In this document: positions 1 through 12,199 of the stretch, piece after piece
Numbering within the stretch: the first letter of the stretch is position 1
How the letters are laid out: every line of letters starts with the position of its first letter
NCBI GenBank assembly: GCA_002749535.1
Contig: MZZL01000393.1
Span: 445,103 to 509,102 of the forward strand
Length of the DNA: 64,000 bases
Direction: 5' to 3'
Source: Apophysomyces variabilis
Lineage: Eukaryota; Mucoromycota; Mucoromycetes; Mucorales; Mucoraceae
Notes under the pieces: model-generated
The model's input: only the letters and a program-made list of their open reading frames with translations
What the model was told of the DNA's origin: nothing
Databases searched by the model: none
Position numbers and translations under genes: made by a program

Positions 1-1
1 T

Positions 2-154
2 GTTAAAGTTCGGGAGCGTCTTGGTTTCGAGGTTGCCCTACGCTATAAAGACGAAACAACTGGTGATAGCTTACCCTTGGAGAACGAACTGCATATGGAA
101 GGAGCATTCGCACTGGCTATCGGAAAAGGCAAACTAACCGTGTTCGCATCATAG
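2..154 (+). CDS. 3' end of an unrecognised gene (partial, cut by the window edge)
   Basis: An open frame runs from the first complete codon at base 2 to a TAG at 152-154, giving 50 residues. The peptide has coding-like composition (VKVRERLGFEVALRY near its start) and ends GKGKLTVFAS. No intron signal is seen in this part. I do not recognise the family; the conserved-looking end suggests the last exon of a cytosolic protein. It converges on the Rab4 gene, with about 255 bases between the two stop codons that must hold both 3' UTRs. Confidence 0.55.
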   Translation, partial: VKVRERLGFEVALRYKDETTGDSLPLENELHMEGAFALAIGKGKLTVFAS

Positions 155-408
155 CATAACTAATCCCTGTACATAACATCACGACAATATGACTTACTCG
201 CTACAGAAGTAATAATCTATAATAACAATGATCTACACCCCCTATATTATACGTTGGATTTAATGTGTAGAATAAATTTAAACGATGGAAGCAGCTGTGA
301 GGCGCCTTGGGTACCACGGGTCAATGTATTTTGTCGCACACAGCTTGTCAAAGCGAATATATAATATAAGGGTAATGATGAATGTATAAAGGTGGATGTG
401 CTTCGTTT

Positions 409-1647
<1,239 letters not shown>

Positions 1648-2673
1648 GGCAAATTAACTAAATGTGCAACAGGTCAAAATGTTTAAACAATATATAAGCA
1701 GAAAAAGAAAAAAGAGGAGAGAATAGTGGAAAAGGAACAACGTTCGCTGGTTGAAATTCAGTTCAAGGAAAAAAAGAAACTCAGCCCACGGGTCTGCTCT
1801 TGCTCTTTGCCAACAGTTAGCATATAGCTTAGTCAACTGTAATATGTCGATAAGGTAATTTGACAAAAATCAACCATGATAATTAGCAGTGAAGCGTAAC
1901 AGGAATAATGGTGGTCTTTTTTGCTGATTTTAGTTCTTTTTCCCTACATTTGGTGAGTTTTGTCACGTTAAAAAGAATAATGGATGTATATCGTCAGAAA
2001 TAAAAGCGCTGTGAAGTTTCCCGTAAGAGAAAGATCTAAACTTGAGACAAAGAAAATCCTGCAAGAACAAGCAAATCATGCTCGTCAGTTCGAGTTCAAC
2101 CTATGTAGCTAACCAATATTTCTCAGGAGTAGGAAGACATGGTACTTTATTTCTAACAATTAGTAACATCTGGCAAGTTCACTAGGCGCATTTGGAAAAC
2201 TGAGCTTGACGCTAACAAATGATGTAAATCGCTGTGTTATAGAAGTTTGAATTGACCAAGTTTATGTACCTGTCACAAAGCTGACAATGTCGCTCCCAGC
2301 TCCCCGGCTAGCGAATGCAAGATGCAATATAAATTTCATTTTATGACTAACTAAATACCGCGACTAAAAGCCTTATCCACTTGATCCTGGATCCTTTTTT
2401 TTCTTTTTGATTGCAGTGTCTCAGGTCACCTTCCTGGAGCTGGGGATGATTCTGGTCTTTCTTCTTCTCGTTAGCTGGCTTGTCGCAGAGACCTGGGGGC
2501 TTTAACCATAGCCTCGGTTTAACTAGCTCTTCTCCGGTGTCCGTGCTGTTGGAGTCACCGCCGCCATCTCTTCGCTAGAGTGTTGTCGAGGATCAGGCAG
2601 TTCCCAAGCATCTCCCTTGCCGTCACTACCTCTCGACCACTAGCTCTCTGTTGAAGCTCTGCACGACTAGTCG
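1648..2673. other. Intergenic, no gene recognised
   Basis: AT-rich spacer upstream of the Rab4 start. It holds purine-rich runs (about 1690-1780) that may be Rab4 promoter on the minus strand. Bases 2400-2670 are more GC-rich and lie just 3' of the Fanzor relic, so they could be its former downstream region. No convincing exon was seen. Confidence 0.4.
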
Positions 2674-2980
2674 TCACCATCGCCTACCGCTTGCAGACGC
2701 CTTTGACAGACGGATAATCCAACGATGACGCTGCTGAAACCGTAGCATGTATCGTGCAATGATAGCCTGGTTGTCTGCTGCATTACCATCGTGGTGGAAC
2801 GTTCGACCACAGCTTGTACACTGAACTACGCGCAGCACTTTCTCCTGACCGTTTTCCAAGCGAGCTCTACCTTGTACCGGTATAGAAGGAGGACGTCGCA
2901 AAAACTCGACCGTCGTTATTGAACGTTCTTGGGAAAGCGGCAACATACCTTCGCCTTCAGATACTCATCAACCCGCATTG
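2674..2980 (-). pseudogene. Fanzor/TnpB-like nuclease relic (C-terminal RuvC and zinc-ribbon part)
   Basis: Read on the minus strand, the stretch 2978-2958 encodes MRVDEYLKAKVCCR, which resembles the RuvC-II block of TnpB/Fanzor nucleases (acidic residue in VDEY, followed by a zinc-ribbon cysteine pair). A second frame down to 2674 encodes GRARLENGQEKVLRVVQC, then CTSCGRTFHHDGNAADN. That matches the second CxxC of the ribbon and the RuvC-III Asp-Asn block, normally HRDxNAAxN. A GT...AG pair or a frameshift must join the two frames. No N-terminal two-thirds is recognisable upstream, so this is a 5'-truncated or fully decayed copy. It differs clearly in sequence from the copy at 13.4-15.9 kb, implying a separate lineage. 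The alternative is an unrelated zinc-ribbon transposase. Confidence 0.5.
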
Positions 2981-3304
2981 CATATATCCGCCTGTTGACT
3001 ATCCTTAGTACGATTGCTTCACTTGATCTTCCGGTACAAAGCAATGACAATTTTTTGATCCATAGGCGCCATAGCTTCTCTTCGTGAGTTTCGATTCATC
3101 CCATCGTCTTTACGTGATTCAATTTTACTGTACAATGATCCGCATGGAAGATTATGCAAATATTATGTGTATTGATATAGCCTACAGACTTGGGTATATC
3201 GCTCCCATCAATAATATCTCGATGTCCACTTTGCTTCAGAAATTAAGTCATGTTCATAATAAAATAACGGAAAATATGAAAGGAACAAGTAGCCGACACG
3301 CTTT

Positions 3305-4440
3305 TGATTGATGGTTTTAGGGCTAGATAAGCGCAAAAATGATTCGAAAGCCCAACCGGGTTATATCCACTGCAGTAAAAAGCGCAACAATACACATAGA
3401 ACCCTTTACTGATCTTTTCGCAACTAGGACATCCTGATGGCTCCCAGCGAATCTCGTATTTCCATGTTAATAAGTCCATTTCCTTATTTGACGGATTCTT
3501 AGCAGTATTGGGTATGTCCTTATTCTAGTTAACAGATTCTGGAGGCGTCTTATAGAGGTTTGAAGATTGCTTTGGTTTTACAAGCTATTGAATTCTGTAG
3601 AAGAAAAGTGAACGATATTGAGTGTCGATTAAACACTATTGAGTTTATTCAATGGCCCAGATGAACGCAAAGATAATAAGCTGTCTGTTCGGCAATATCA
3701 ATTTGTTAGGATGTAAAAGCTCAAAAAGCCCCCTTATGGACTCAAATGTAAAAAAGGTGATGGCAAAAACGTAGAAGGTACAATCATTTGAAATTGCTAT
3801 AGAAAACACGGCAAAGGTGTGAGTATCAAAAAAGCCTTTTGCTACAAAGAAGCGGGCGACAGCACGCTGAACAGGAGCCCTAAAGTGATGGGTAGCACAA
3901 ATAAGTCGCTCAGCAAAGGTAGAAAAGGCAAAGTCTAGCTTTCCTGTTGACTGAGAGCTGTATTAATTGGATCACGTAGATTAACTGGGTCAAGAGCATC
4001 ATAACTGTTACAAACAATAATCTCAAACTTTTGCATTGCGAACGAAGCTCAGCTTGATAGTCATTTGTGTAGGAAGAGCAGCTATGTGGCGGTCAGGGTT
4101 ATGTATATCTAGCGTATGATTGCTGTCGATATGGAAAATTCGAAATCGGGAAGATGATTGATTGATGGAAAGACGATGTCGGATAAGAAATTCAAAGTCT
4201 GGAGGTTTGAGGAGGTGAGACGGCTGGACGGGCTATATATCAGAGGCGCTGTATTTAATAGACTTGTTGTTCGAGTCTACTGACTTCAGCCTTGACAGTA
4301 GCGAGTTCTTCTGATACCTGCTTAATAGTAGGCATGGGAGGAGCTCAATGTTAGAGATTTTGCTTTCCAAATAAGGTAGAACGGTATTGAAGATAATGAA
4401 AGACGGAAAAAGGCGATGGTGAATTTCATTTCATTGCTGT
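3305..4440 (-). repeat. Degenerate repeat family, copy A (inverted relative to copy B at 7250-8040)
   Basis: This interval and 7250-8040 read on opposite strands share a collinear series of similar blocks. They are: a short ORF starting MPTIKQ here (ATG at 4335-4333) versus MPTVKQ in copy B; a block encoding RAPVQRAVARFF near 3880-3840; a TTTATTCA(A/G)TGG block near 3650; a CGTCTTATAGAGGTTTG block near 3550; and a terminal zinc-ribbon-like peptide CPSCEKISKGFYVYCC (3430-3370). Frames are interrupted by stops, so a once-coding element seems decayed. I do not recognise the family. It may be a non-autonomous element or fragments of an old retroelement or gene family. Confidence 0.6.
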
Positions 4441-5218
4441 GTTCAATTACCAATGGCGTGGGAAAGGCAGGGTATGCAATCTAATTCCATATTCAAGCAG
4501 CTCACGTCCATTTGTTATTGCATTTTTCTCTGACAATTGTGTTTATCGGAATTGATTGATGTATGAGAAAAGCCAAACGATCTACAAGGCAATGGACTTC
4601 CATCGCACAATACATACCCCTTCCGCACAATTATAGACTTTACAGCCTAAGCTAATGACATGTTGCAGCTTATATGCTTGCAAGCATTATCTTTATGCTC
4701 AAGGTATTTCTTATACATTATTGTAAGCCAGCCGATTTTACACTGGATCTAATTGGAAGGTGTTGACTCGCTTAATAAAAGCTTCTCTCATGCAGCCATA
4801 CACCTGATGGTGCTCCCCCTAGGTTGAGTCGTGTAGGATCGGATTAAGGATCTTTCCGTAGATCTGATTCAAGAGATCGCTTTTGGGAAGGAATGCTAGC
4901 CAACTGGTGCGTGCAGGAACTTATCCATCTCGAAAATGTAGTTTGATGTGTAACTTTGTAAGCACATAGCCTTTATTTCAAGGAATATGCGCCCCACATC
5001 GTCGCTGGACGGGTGTGAGGTGACATGGCTTCCCATAAACAGTCTATGTTCAAGCCAAATGGTGTAACCCGTGGGGTTACCAATGTGTCTTCACTGCGAA
5101 GGCTGCTCCGACAAAGCATAACTTTTAAGCGGCGCCATTTTTCAATGCAAAGGGTTGTACCTTTCTTCACTCTTTCTCTTTCTCGTATACCCTTTTTCTT
5201 CTCTCATCTTAGGAACCA
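4441..5218. other. Intergenic, probable RDI1 promoter at right end
   Basis: No exon recognised. The last ~60 bases before 5219 are strongly pyrimidine-rich (CTTTCTTCACTCTTTCTC and similar), a common feature of Mucoromycota promoters and 5' UTRs, and fit transcription of the Rho-GDI gene. Confidence 0.4.
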
Positions 5219-6152
5219 ATGGCAGACAACCATACTGACGACGACTTTACTCCTTCTCAGACATCCGGATATAAGCCCGGAGAAAAGAAATCATTACGAG
5301 AATATGAAACACTGGACGCAGAAGACGAATCTTTGACAAAATGGAAGGCATCCCTTGGCATAGGCAAAGTTACTGGTACGTCAAATGACCCATAGAATGC
5401 TACCTGTTTACATTATTGTCTCTATCAAACACAGAGGCAATTGCAACGGATGACCCACGAAGAGTAACAGATGAATTTACTTTTTCCACCGTGTGTCTAA
5501 TCAATCAATCTCTAGGTTATCATCGAGCATATTGCTCTTCAAGTCAAAGACCGTCCAGATGTTGTTGTGGACCTATCTTCGAAGCGTATGCGGCGTGATT
5601 CAAAGTTATTTGACTTCTCACGCATCAGTATTTAAAAAATTAGAAGCTCTTGAGGAGGCGAAGTTAACCCCCTTCACCATCAAAGAAGGCGTCGAATACC
5701 GCATAAAAGTTAGATTCAGGTAAAGCAGAAAATTTTGTGATGATGATCAGTATGATCTTACTTCCAATGTCTCCTCTACAGAGTTCAGCATGAAATCGTG
5801 TCAGGCTTGAGGTACCTGCAAGTCGTTAAGAGGCATGGAGTGAAAGGTGAGAAAAGCCAGCGAAGCAATAGCCAGCTGAGAACAAAGTATATTCGATATA
5901 GTGGACAATACCGAGGAAATGATTGGCAGTTATGGTCCCTCGACTGAAGCCTATGAGAAACAATTCCATTTGGAAGAGGCTCCTTCGGGTATGCTTGCCC
6001 GCGGTCATTATGATGCAAAGGTAAGTTTGAAAACCAACATTCGAATGGGAATATGCCGACCAATGATCTGCCTACAGAGCCTGTTTATTGATGATGATGG
6101 AGTGATTCACGTTAAATGGGATTGGTCGTTTGACATCAAAAAGCAATGGTGA
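5219..6152 (+). CDS. RDI1: Rho GDP-dissociation inhibitor
   Basis: RhoGDI extracts prenylated Rho/Rac/Cdc42 from membranes and holds them inactive in the cytosol. The spliced protein of about 200 aa starts MADNHTDDDFTPSQTSGYKP at the ATG 5219-5221 and ends DWSFDIKKQW. It has the regulatory arm LREYETLDAEDESLTKWK, which caps the GTPase switches. The immunoglobulin-like domain follows, with VVDLSS, FTIKEGVEYRIKVRFRV, HEIVSGLRYLQVVKRHGVKV and MIGSYGPSTEAYEKQF. The near-invariant end is APSGMLARGHYDAKSLFIDD then WDWSF. Six short introns with GT...AG ends join these pieces in frame (first near 5374-5433). The protein matches the family's usual length, and nothing is missing. Flanking inverted repeats A and B make this a housekeeping gene inside repeat-rich DNA. 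Confidence 0.93.
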
Positions 6153-6177
6153 ACAACGTTCTCACCGGAAGATGTTT

Positions 6178-6369
6178 TTATAAATAAACTAAGACTCTTA
6201 CTTTGTCATCATACGTACCTATCTCTTTGAGTCCATAACACATGAGTGCACCGAGCAGCATCGTTGTCAACTGTGTCGAGAATAATCGGCTCTTATGTTC
6301 TTGCGCCTGGGATACGACCAGGCCACGGTACGCATTCCGAATTTTTTCGTTGGACAAGGGGAGTCGCAC
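6178..6369 (-). CDS. Possible exon of a small membrane protein (uncertain)
   Basis: A minus-strand open frame encodes VRLPLSNEKIRNAYRGLV, then a Gln/Lys-rich turn and a hydrophobic stretch LTTMLLGALMCYGLKEI, followed by a GTACGT donor-like site. It looks like the last part of a small one-TM protein. There is no in-frame ATG: the frame opens with GTG and an upstream stop lies nearby, so an upstream exon would be needed, and none was found. Its stop is only 26 bases from the convergent RDI1 stop. It may be a relic or chance. Confidence 0.25.
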   Translation of the reverse strand: MRLPLSNEKIRNAYRGLVVSQAQEHKSRLFSTQLTTMLLGALMCYGLKEIGTYDDKVRVLVYL

Positions 6370-7249
6370 ATTGACGGGCCCCTTCCTCTTCCGTTTTCCT
6401 CATTCATGTTTGCCTATGTGTTGCTTCGACTTATCCTGATACAAATAACAGCCTTTTGCCCAAGGAATGTTACATGTAATCCACGCTATTCACAAAGACA
6501 GCCTAGGTAATCGGCTGTTTTCCGCCTAATTTCAGCTGAGCAAGGGTTCTTCACCGCAGGGTACACTCCCTTCTGCCAGCTATCTGTAGGGAAAATTCGC
6601 TTTTACAAATTGAAAGGGACATAAGAGCTTCTTGATTCTCCCCCGTTTACTAAGCGAAACCCCGTTAAACCACAAGATAACCTCCTTTTAATGCCGAGAA
6701 GGATGTGAGGGTTTACAAAATGAAAATGGGCGGCTATTTTATTTTCTCCCTCCGAAACAACAAAGACGATGACATAGCCAATATTATGAAGGGTTTACCT
6801 TGCTATCTCGGGTTCGATGATAGACATGCACTGATTGATTACTTTATTGGTTGGTTCATTGCGGCAAATACTTGATATCCGAAGGAAATCTGCGCTAGAA
6901 AGCAATCAAACAACGGTAATGCATGCTTTACCATATCGTTTCTATGTTTACGCAGTCGGTTGTCTTAGACTAGGTTTCCTTGACGCAAAAGAAACATAGT
7001 TCGACAAGGGGCAACATGTTTGAATAGTAACTTGTCAGTTGGATCACGTCTTCCCATTCGTTGACTTTGTTTTATAAGTTCTACAGCAATATTACATTTT
7101 AAGATAGTAACAACCTTTTTCCTTTTATTTTGGGGAACAACAATTTTCTAATATTACTTTGCAGCGATCCATACAGTATCTCCCAAAAACAATTTCGCAA
7201 ACTACGAAAATCGAAGTCGCAGTCCAGTGGAATTAAATGTCGCAACAAA
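6370..7249. other. Intergenic, nothing recognised
   Basis: AT-rich DNA between the RDI1 3' side and repeat copy B. Both strands were read and no exon with familiar motifs was seen. Confidence 0.4.
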
Positions 7250-8040
7250 TTGAAAAAAGAAAAAAATTCAATGCCGTCCTTTTTCTGCTTAACTACCGCT
7301 TTACCTCATTTTAAAAGTGCATCCACATCCTTGAGCTCTCCCCATGCCCACTGTTAAACAGTCAAAAGCAGAACTCGCTGCTGCCAAGGCTGAAATTAGT
7401 AGGCTCAAACAACACAAAGCTTCACTTCTTGAGATGATTGGCTCAAGTTTTCCTAAATGCAAAGTCTGTTGAATCTATTTCCTCTAATACAATCCGTCCA
7501 TTCAATCCACATGCCTAATATATATCGATATCTCCGCAAAAGCTATCCGTCGCATCAGGGCCCCTGTCCAGCCTGCTGTCGCCCGCTTCTTCCTTGAAAA
7601 AAGGCTTTTTTGATACTCACGCCCTTCCCCGATAGTTTTCCATCCTCCATCAATTTTTATCAGATTGATCTAGCCCGGGCGGACACAATCATTATTCTTG
7701 CGCTCATTTGAACCACTGAATAAACCCAAGAAATTAGATAGTGCTAGATTGAAATTCACTTAGTTCGAAAAAGAAAGTAATCCACAAACCTCTATAAGAC
7801 GCATCCAGAGTCTGTAAGCTAGAATAATTACATATCTAATACCTTAACAATCTATTCCATAAGCAAATCGACTTCTTAATATCAGAATTTGAGATGCACT
7901 GCGAGTTGTCAAGATGTCCTACTTGCAAAAAGATCAATAAAGGGTACTTTGTGTATTCTTGCATTTTTACTGCTGTGAATACGATCCAGTTAGGAATTTG
8001 AACTATTATTCCGGTTATCTAGCAGAAAAAACGCCAATGA
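7250..8040 (+). repeat. Degenerate repeat family, copy B
   Basis: Plus-oriented partner of the copy at 3305-4440. A 43-codon ORF starts at 7344 (MPTVKQSKAELAAAKAEISR, a short heptad-like helix). It is followed by a block translating to RAPVQPAVARFFLEK at about 7555-7605, the matching CTCTATAAGACGC block at 7790, and a zinc-ribbon-like ORF from about 7892 (MHCELSRCPTCKKINKGYF). The copy is some 340 bases shorter than A, mostly from loss between the first ORF and the RAPVQ block. The two copies face each other about the Rho-GDI gene with roughly 2.8 kb between them. Confidence 0.6.
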
Positions 8041-8436
8041 AAAGCATATCACCCGCTTGTTTATTTTTCTTCACATGTCATTTTCGTTCTTTTCCCGTCG
8101 TTTTCTGTAAGCATGATATAAATTTTTGAATCAACATAGACGTTTGAAGTATTATTGATGGGAACAGTAGACCGAGTTATAAACTATATCTACACGTGTA
8201 ATATTTATGTAGCGTTCCATGCAAATCCGTTGTACAATGAAATGGAAATGACATAAACTATGTAAACATTGTTCGGATGCACCCCAAGATGATGCAACTT
8301 TTACGTAATCTATTCGAAGACATACCAAGATAGTCTTTTACCGGGCGTGATGCAGACAAATTTTCAAATCATATGAAAGAAGAAGACTGTAGAAGACTTT
8401 AGCAGACAATAGGTATTCTATAAAAATTAAGAGAAC
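8041..8436. other. Intergenic, nothing recognised
   Basis: AT-rich spacer between repeat copy B and a short basic ORF. No coding or RNA gene signal seen. Confidence 0.4.
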
Positions 8437-8625
8437 ATGATAACCCCAACTGCACGACGTCGAACAAGAGCCAACCAAACCGAGACTATGGTTGAACCAC
8501 CCAGGTCTCGCAGACGAATCAGCCGACGAGAAGAAGAAAGACCAGAATCGTCCCGAGCTCCTTTAAGGCGATCTGAGAGGCAGCAAGCAAAAAGGCAGAA
8601 AAGGATCCACGAGTCAAGTGGATAG
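8437..8625 (+). CDS. Small basic hypothetical ORF (uncertain)
   Basis: An ATG-initiated frame of 62 codons encodes an extremely Arg/Glu/Ser-rich peptide (MITPTARRRTRANQTETMVE; later SRRRISRREEERPESSRAP). It has no transmembrane segment or recognised motif. Such a composition can be a real disordered nuclear protein, the end of a decayed gene, or a chance frame in locally GC-richer DNA. No intron or neighbour supports it. Confidence 0.25.
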   Translation: MITPTARRRTRANQTETMVEPPRSRRRISRREEERPESSRAPLRRSERQQAKRQKRIHESSG

Positions 8626-8959
8626 GGCTTTTACGCCCGGTATTCAGTAAGTGTCACTGAATGATTGTTATTTTTTCTTCCATTACTCACCAATTGAAAT
8701 TTATATATGCATCTGGCATTCACTTGGTAGGGTGATGGATATGGCGTCGTCAGTTTTATGACAGGTATGTAAACATTGGTCAATTCCAACTCTTATAACA
8801 CGACAATTAATATAATTTGTTAGCGTCAAGCCCAGTTTCCAAATGCACCTAGTGAATTTGCTAGATGCGACTTTAATTTTTGGAAATAAAGTACATAAGT
8901 TTGTACATAATATCACGATCAATCACACACACAGATAAGCCATAGATTGATAAGATAAA

Positions 8960-9200
8960 TTACAGCGAACTGTTACTGCATGCTACCAAACTTTATCCAG
9001 AGAGTTGCAGTCTTTGCAATCTTTTTCCCGGTTACGTTTAGTAATTAGCTTACGGATATATCTTCCTTTGCGCCTACACACAAAATAGCACTTTTTAAGC
9101 TTTTCATCCAGGGAACTCCACCTCGCAAAAGTTACAGCTTACGGCATAGAAACTTCTGCCATTTCCCAATAGGCAATGATACAGTTTAAGTGACCAGCTC
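8960..9200 (-). pseudogene. Possible zinc-binding protein relic
   Basis: The minus strand here reads, with one frame change, a Cys-rich stretch: VSCNFCEVEFPG, then KCYFVCRRKGRYIRKLITKR, then EKDCKDCNSLDKVW and a stop. Four CxxC-like pairs in about 70 residues suggest a zinc-finger region of an old mobile-element or regulatory protein. Frames are broken and there is no start, so it is listed only as a relic. Confidence 0.25.
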
Positions 9201-9310
9201 CTTTTGGCAATGTTTCAAATTAACACAACAATGCGAAACCTTAATCATTCCATACTTTAAAAAAATTTGCCATCGTAGGATGTATTAAAAATCCCTTTCT
9301 TTCTTTTACT

Positions 9311-9598
9311 ATGTTCACCCGTATCATCACCAACATACGTGATCAGCTAAGTAAATCAAGTCAACGTGACAAAGAGCGTACGGAAGTCGAACAGTCCAGA
9401 ACGTCAGTGGACGAGGCAGGAAATCGTCAAGATGTCATGTCTAAAGTCAATACGACTCTTGTTGAAAGAAAATCTGTTTCAGATGCTATTCCGATCAAAA
9501 ATAACACCATGCAGCGACGTTCAACAATTTTCGGTATCTCGAGCCATGCGACAGATGATTACATCCAAAGGGATTTGGTCTCAAGCTCCTGGAGCTAG
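9311..9598 (+). CDS. Small hypothetical protein
   Basis: An intronless frame of 95 codons follows a pyrimidine-rich leader (CCCTTTCTTTCTTTTACT) directly before the ATG. The peptide is hydrophilic, begins MFTRIITNIRDQLSKSSQRD, has a central Ser/Glu/Lys-rich disordered part and ends near RRSTIFGISSHATDDYIQRD. No domain is recognised. The leader and even amino-acid use make it more credible than most short frames here, but expression is unproven. Confidence 0.4.
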   Translation: MFTRIITNIRDQLSKSSQRDKERTEVEQSRTSVDEAGNRQDVMSKVNTTLVERKSVSDAIPIKNNTMQRRSTIFGISSHATDDYIQRDLVSSSWS

Positions 9599-9757
9599 AG
9601 ACCTCGTCACCATATACCCGTTATCTTATTTTACACAAATATAGTACTATTGCGAGCTGTTTCCGTTCAACAATGTCGATCACGTTGTCCTGGCAATGGT
9701 AAACGGATGTGGACAGGGAACTGCTATACAGTGGATTTGGCAACTGCGTTCATTGAT

Positions 9758-11601
9758 TCACTCCTGCCAGTTTCCCCCAGTAAATCGTTCAGGACCGTCT
9801 TTCCAAGCGTTTAGGCGGCCATTAAGTTGCGATCCATACACAGCTACCTCCATCTCGTATTGACAATCCGGGCCACAGCATTTGCGCAAATCGCATATCT
9901 TTCGGTACGTCGTGTTATTACGATCGAATACATCCATTTCTTGTAAGATTGTTTCAAAAAATAAAATGAATCGGGAAAGGTCTATTTTCCGAGGCGCATC
10001 CTTCATATAGTATGACATTGCTATCGCAAGCAACTTATAGTCATCGTCTTTGTATGCATTCAATGCCTTGAGTCTCTCTTTCATACATTGAATAACATAT
10101 TGATCGTCCGTCCAGGCAATGCATCGTTGAATCTCGTCATCCGGTAATAAAGGAAAGCCATGCAGCTTTAGTATGTATTTTGCATACTGGAGGTCGATGT
10201 CTACGCAATCCATACTCATACACTGGATAACTGAATTAGTACGAAATGGCGAACATTTCAGGTCCAACATGCCTGAAAATTATAAAACCGTCGTCCCATG
10301 GCAGTCATTACAAAAGCAAACCATGGTTCCGAGTACCCTCTGCCATCGATACTGATAACCACACTATTATCCTTCATGAATATCGCTGCCGCTTCTTGAG
10401 ATCCATGTGGCGTCAATAAAATATCAACATCATGCAACAGGTAGGCAGTGCTACCTAGCGAGCAGCCATGATCGAAATCGATGTGTTTTATCTTGTAGTT
10501 CAAGCCTGATATTCGAGAAGAAGCAGCTAAGGCATGAAGCAGTGACTCTATATTGGTGATATGTCTTGATTGACGGTTGATGATCGCAATAGTTCGATGA
10601 GTGTTGTTACCCTGCAGCGTATTCGAGATGCGAATGCTCCGGACGCATGCCAAGCCTTTCTCGTCATTATCTAGCATTGCATTTCTAGACCAGTCATCAT
10701 TGACATAGTAACTCAGCGCGTCTTTACGAAATGAGGCGTAAATATCATTTTCAATTGGTTGCTCGCAGTATCCTAAACTGCAAGCGGCTCCGCTGCCGAC
10801 GATCGCGCGAGAAAAGCAAATGGGTGTATGAGGTGCGAGTACTTGCTGATCCGTTACAATACTACGTTTATCTAGGACTATATCTTTTCCATGGGTCATG
10901 AATTCAGTAGTGATTAAAGGCGAACGTTTCTCGGGTAGGACGGTGTGGTATGCACGATATGTCCAACTGTTGTTTGTGCCGTTATGATGCTTCATGGATC
11001 TGAGAAGACAATATTATTTAATTTTTTCGAGTCCTACTATAAACTTACCGGTATAATCCCATTAAACCATTAAATAACATGTGTGCGAAATGTTCAGGGT
11101 GGTATAGTCCGTACACAAATACAGACTCATTAAGAAAGCGTACAGAAACATCGCTTGGCATATCTTGTATAGCTTTCTTCTTTGGTAAATAATAGTGGTC
11201 CTCTTCTTCATCAGCGTTCATTAAGTTAACGGAGAGTTCTTCAATATTCGTATCCGGATTATTAACAACAATAAATCCACCTAGCAAGCCGGTGAATACG
11301 TCAAAAACATTTTCGAGGCATAGTTGGCACGCAAACCTGAGTTGCTATCGATACAGAAATTGGAGATTTCGCATGTTTTTGAACGACCTGATCCTGAACA
11401 TTTCCAGCTGGACACCAGTTGCTCATCAGGATAAACGGATTTCAATGGCAAATCTTCCAACCATGAATCAACTGTATATCTTGTATAAGAAATGTAACTC
11501 AGGATGACTACAACATTAAGGGCAAAAAGCCAAACTAAGCTTTGTAGTCTTTTTCTTGAGCGGAACATGGGATGCAGAACGAGTTCGTCGCCGTGTCCCA
11601 C
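9758..11601 (-). pseudogene. GT61-type glycosyltransferase, with two apparent frameshifts
   Basis: GT61 (DUF563) enzymes are Golgi type II glycosyltransferases such as EOGT and xylosyltransferases. The frame opens at 11601 (MGHGDELVLHPMF). A basic patch and one signal anchor (LVWLFALNVVVILSYISY) follow, then a stem, a Cys-rich CEISNFCID block and the catalytic domain. That domain contains the family's HG block as DVDILLTPHGSQEAA, followed by SEPWFAFVMTAMGRRFYNF. It ends FTGGNWQE at 9758. Two frame changes lack splice signals: one in a 5-A run at 11303-11307 and one in a 4-A run near 10276-10279. Adding one base in each run restores a continuous frame. A normal intron lies near 11000-11045. 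Either the assembly lost homopolymer bases or the gene has recently decayed. The target sugar is unknown. Confidence 0.7.
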
Positions 11602-11910
11602 GAGAGAAAGGAGAAGGGTCCTCTTCGTGACAGGATGAAGGCCAAAGCGCTCAAAAGCAAGTTACCGGAAATTGAAATCTAACAGGGCTCGGGATGCCAT
11701 ACTCTTTTTTTGCGGAAACATTTGCGCTGCTCGAAAACAACGGTTTGCGCTGTCTCCGATTGAAATTCTACGTTACTTGTCTTCCCGTGACATAACGGGA
11801 GCTGATCGTCCTCTGTATATGAGAGTTCACCTTTTATCCGTACATTTGCCAACATATTCGAAGAGAACGTACACACTAGTTAGCGTTCCAAGCAATTTCA
11901 CATACAAAAA

Positions 11911-12199
11911 ATGGCAATGGATATCAATTCGTTTACGAACACTCCTCCAATTGATAGTTCATCTTACCGAGACATGATCAGATGTTCAAGGAAAGAAGCA
12001 AAAGAATACCAACGGATACAGTGGTCTGAGGATTATATAAGTAACATATTCTACGGAAAAAATACGGACTATAAAAACCATCGATAGAGTTGTTGAAACT
12101 ACTTGGCATTACATCAAAAACATCCCTGGTATCCAAAGGGGAATAATAGCCAAATATTACAGTACGACATTAGAAAGACTTGCCCTGAGGCTGTCATAG
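11911..12199 (+). pseudogene. Small hypothetical protein gene with one apparent frameshift
   Basis: An ATG in good context (AAAAAATGG) at 11911 opens a 58-codon frame: MAMDINSFTNTPPIDSSSYR, later KEYQRIQWSEDYISNIFYG. It stops at 12085-12087. Removing one A from the A5 run at 12073-12077 lets the frame continue as TIDRVVETTWHYIKNIPG and on to LERLALRLS, ending at 12197-12199, for about 94 aa in total. No domain is recognised. It is transcribed divergently from the GT61 gene 310 bases away. The clean extension suggests one real short gene with an indel, matching the two homopolymer frame breaks in that neighbour. Confidence 0.4.

Noticed and set aside
5785..6063. Minus-strand frames inside the Rho-GDI gene
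   Set aside because: They are shadows of the spliced RDI1 exons, which match the family end to end.
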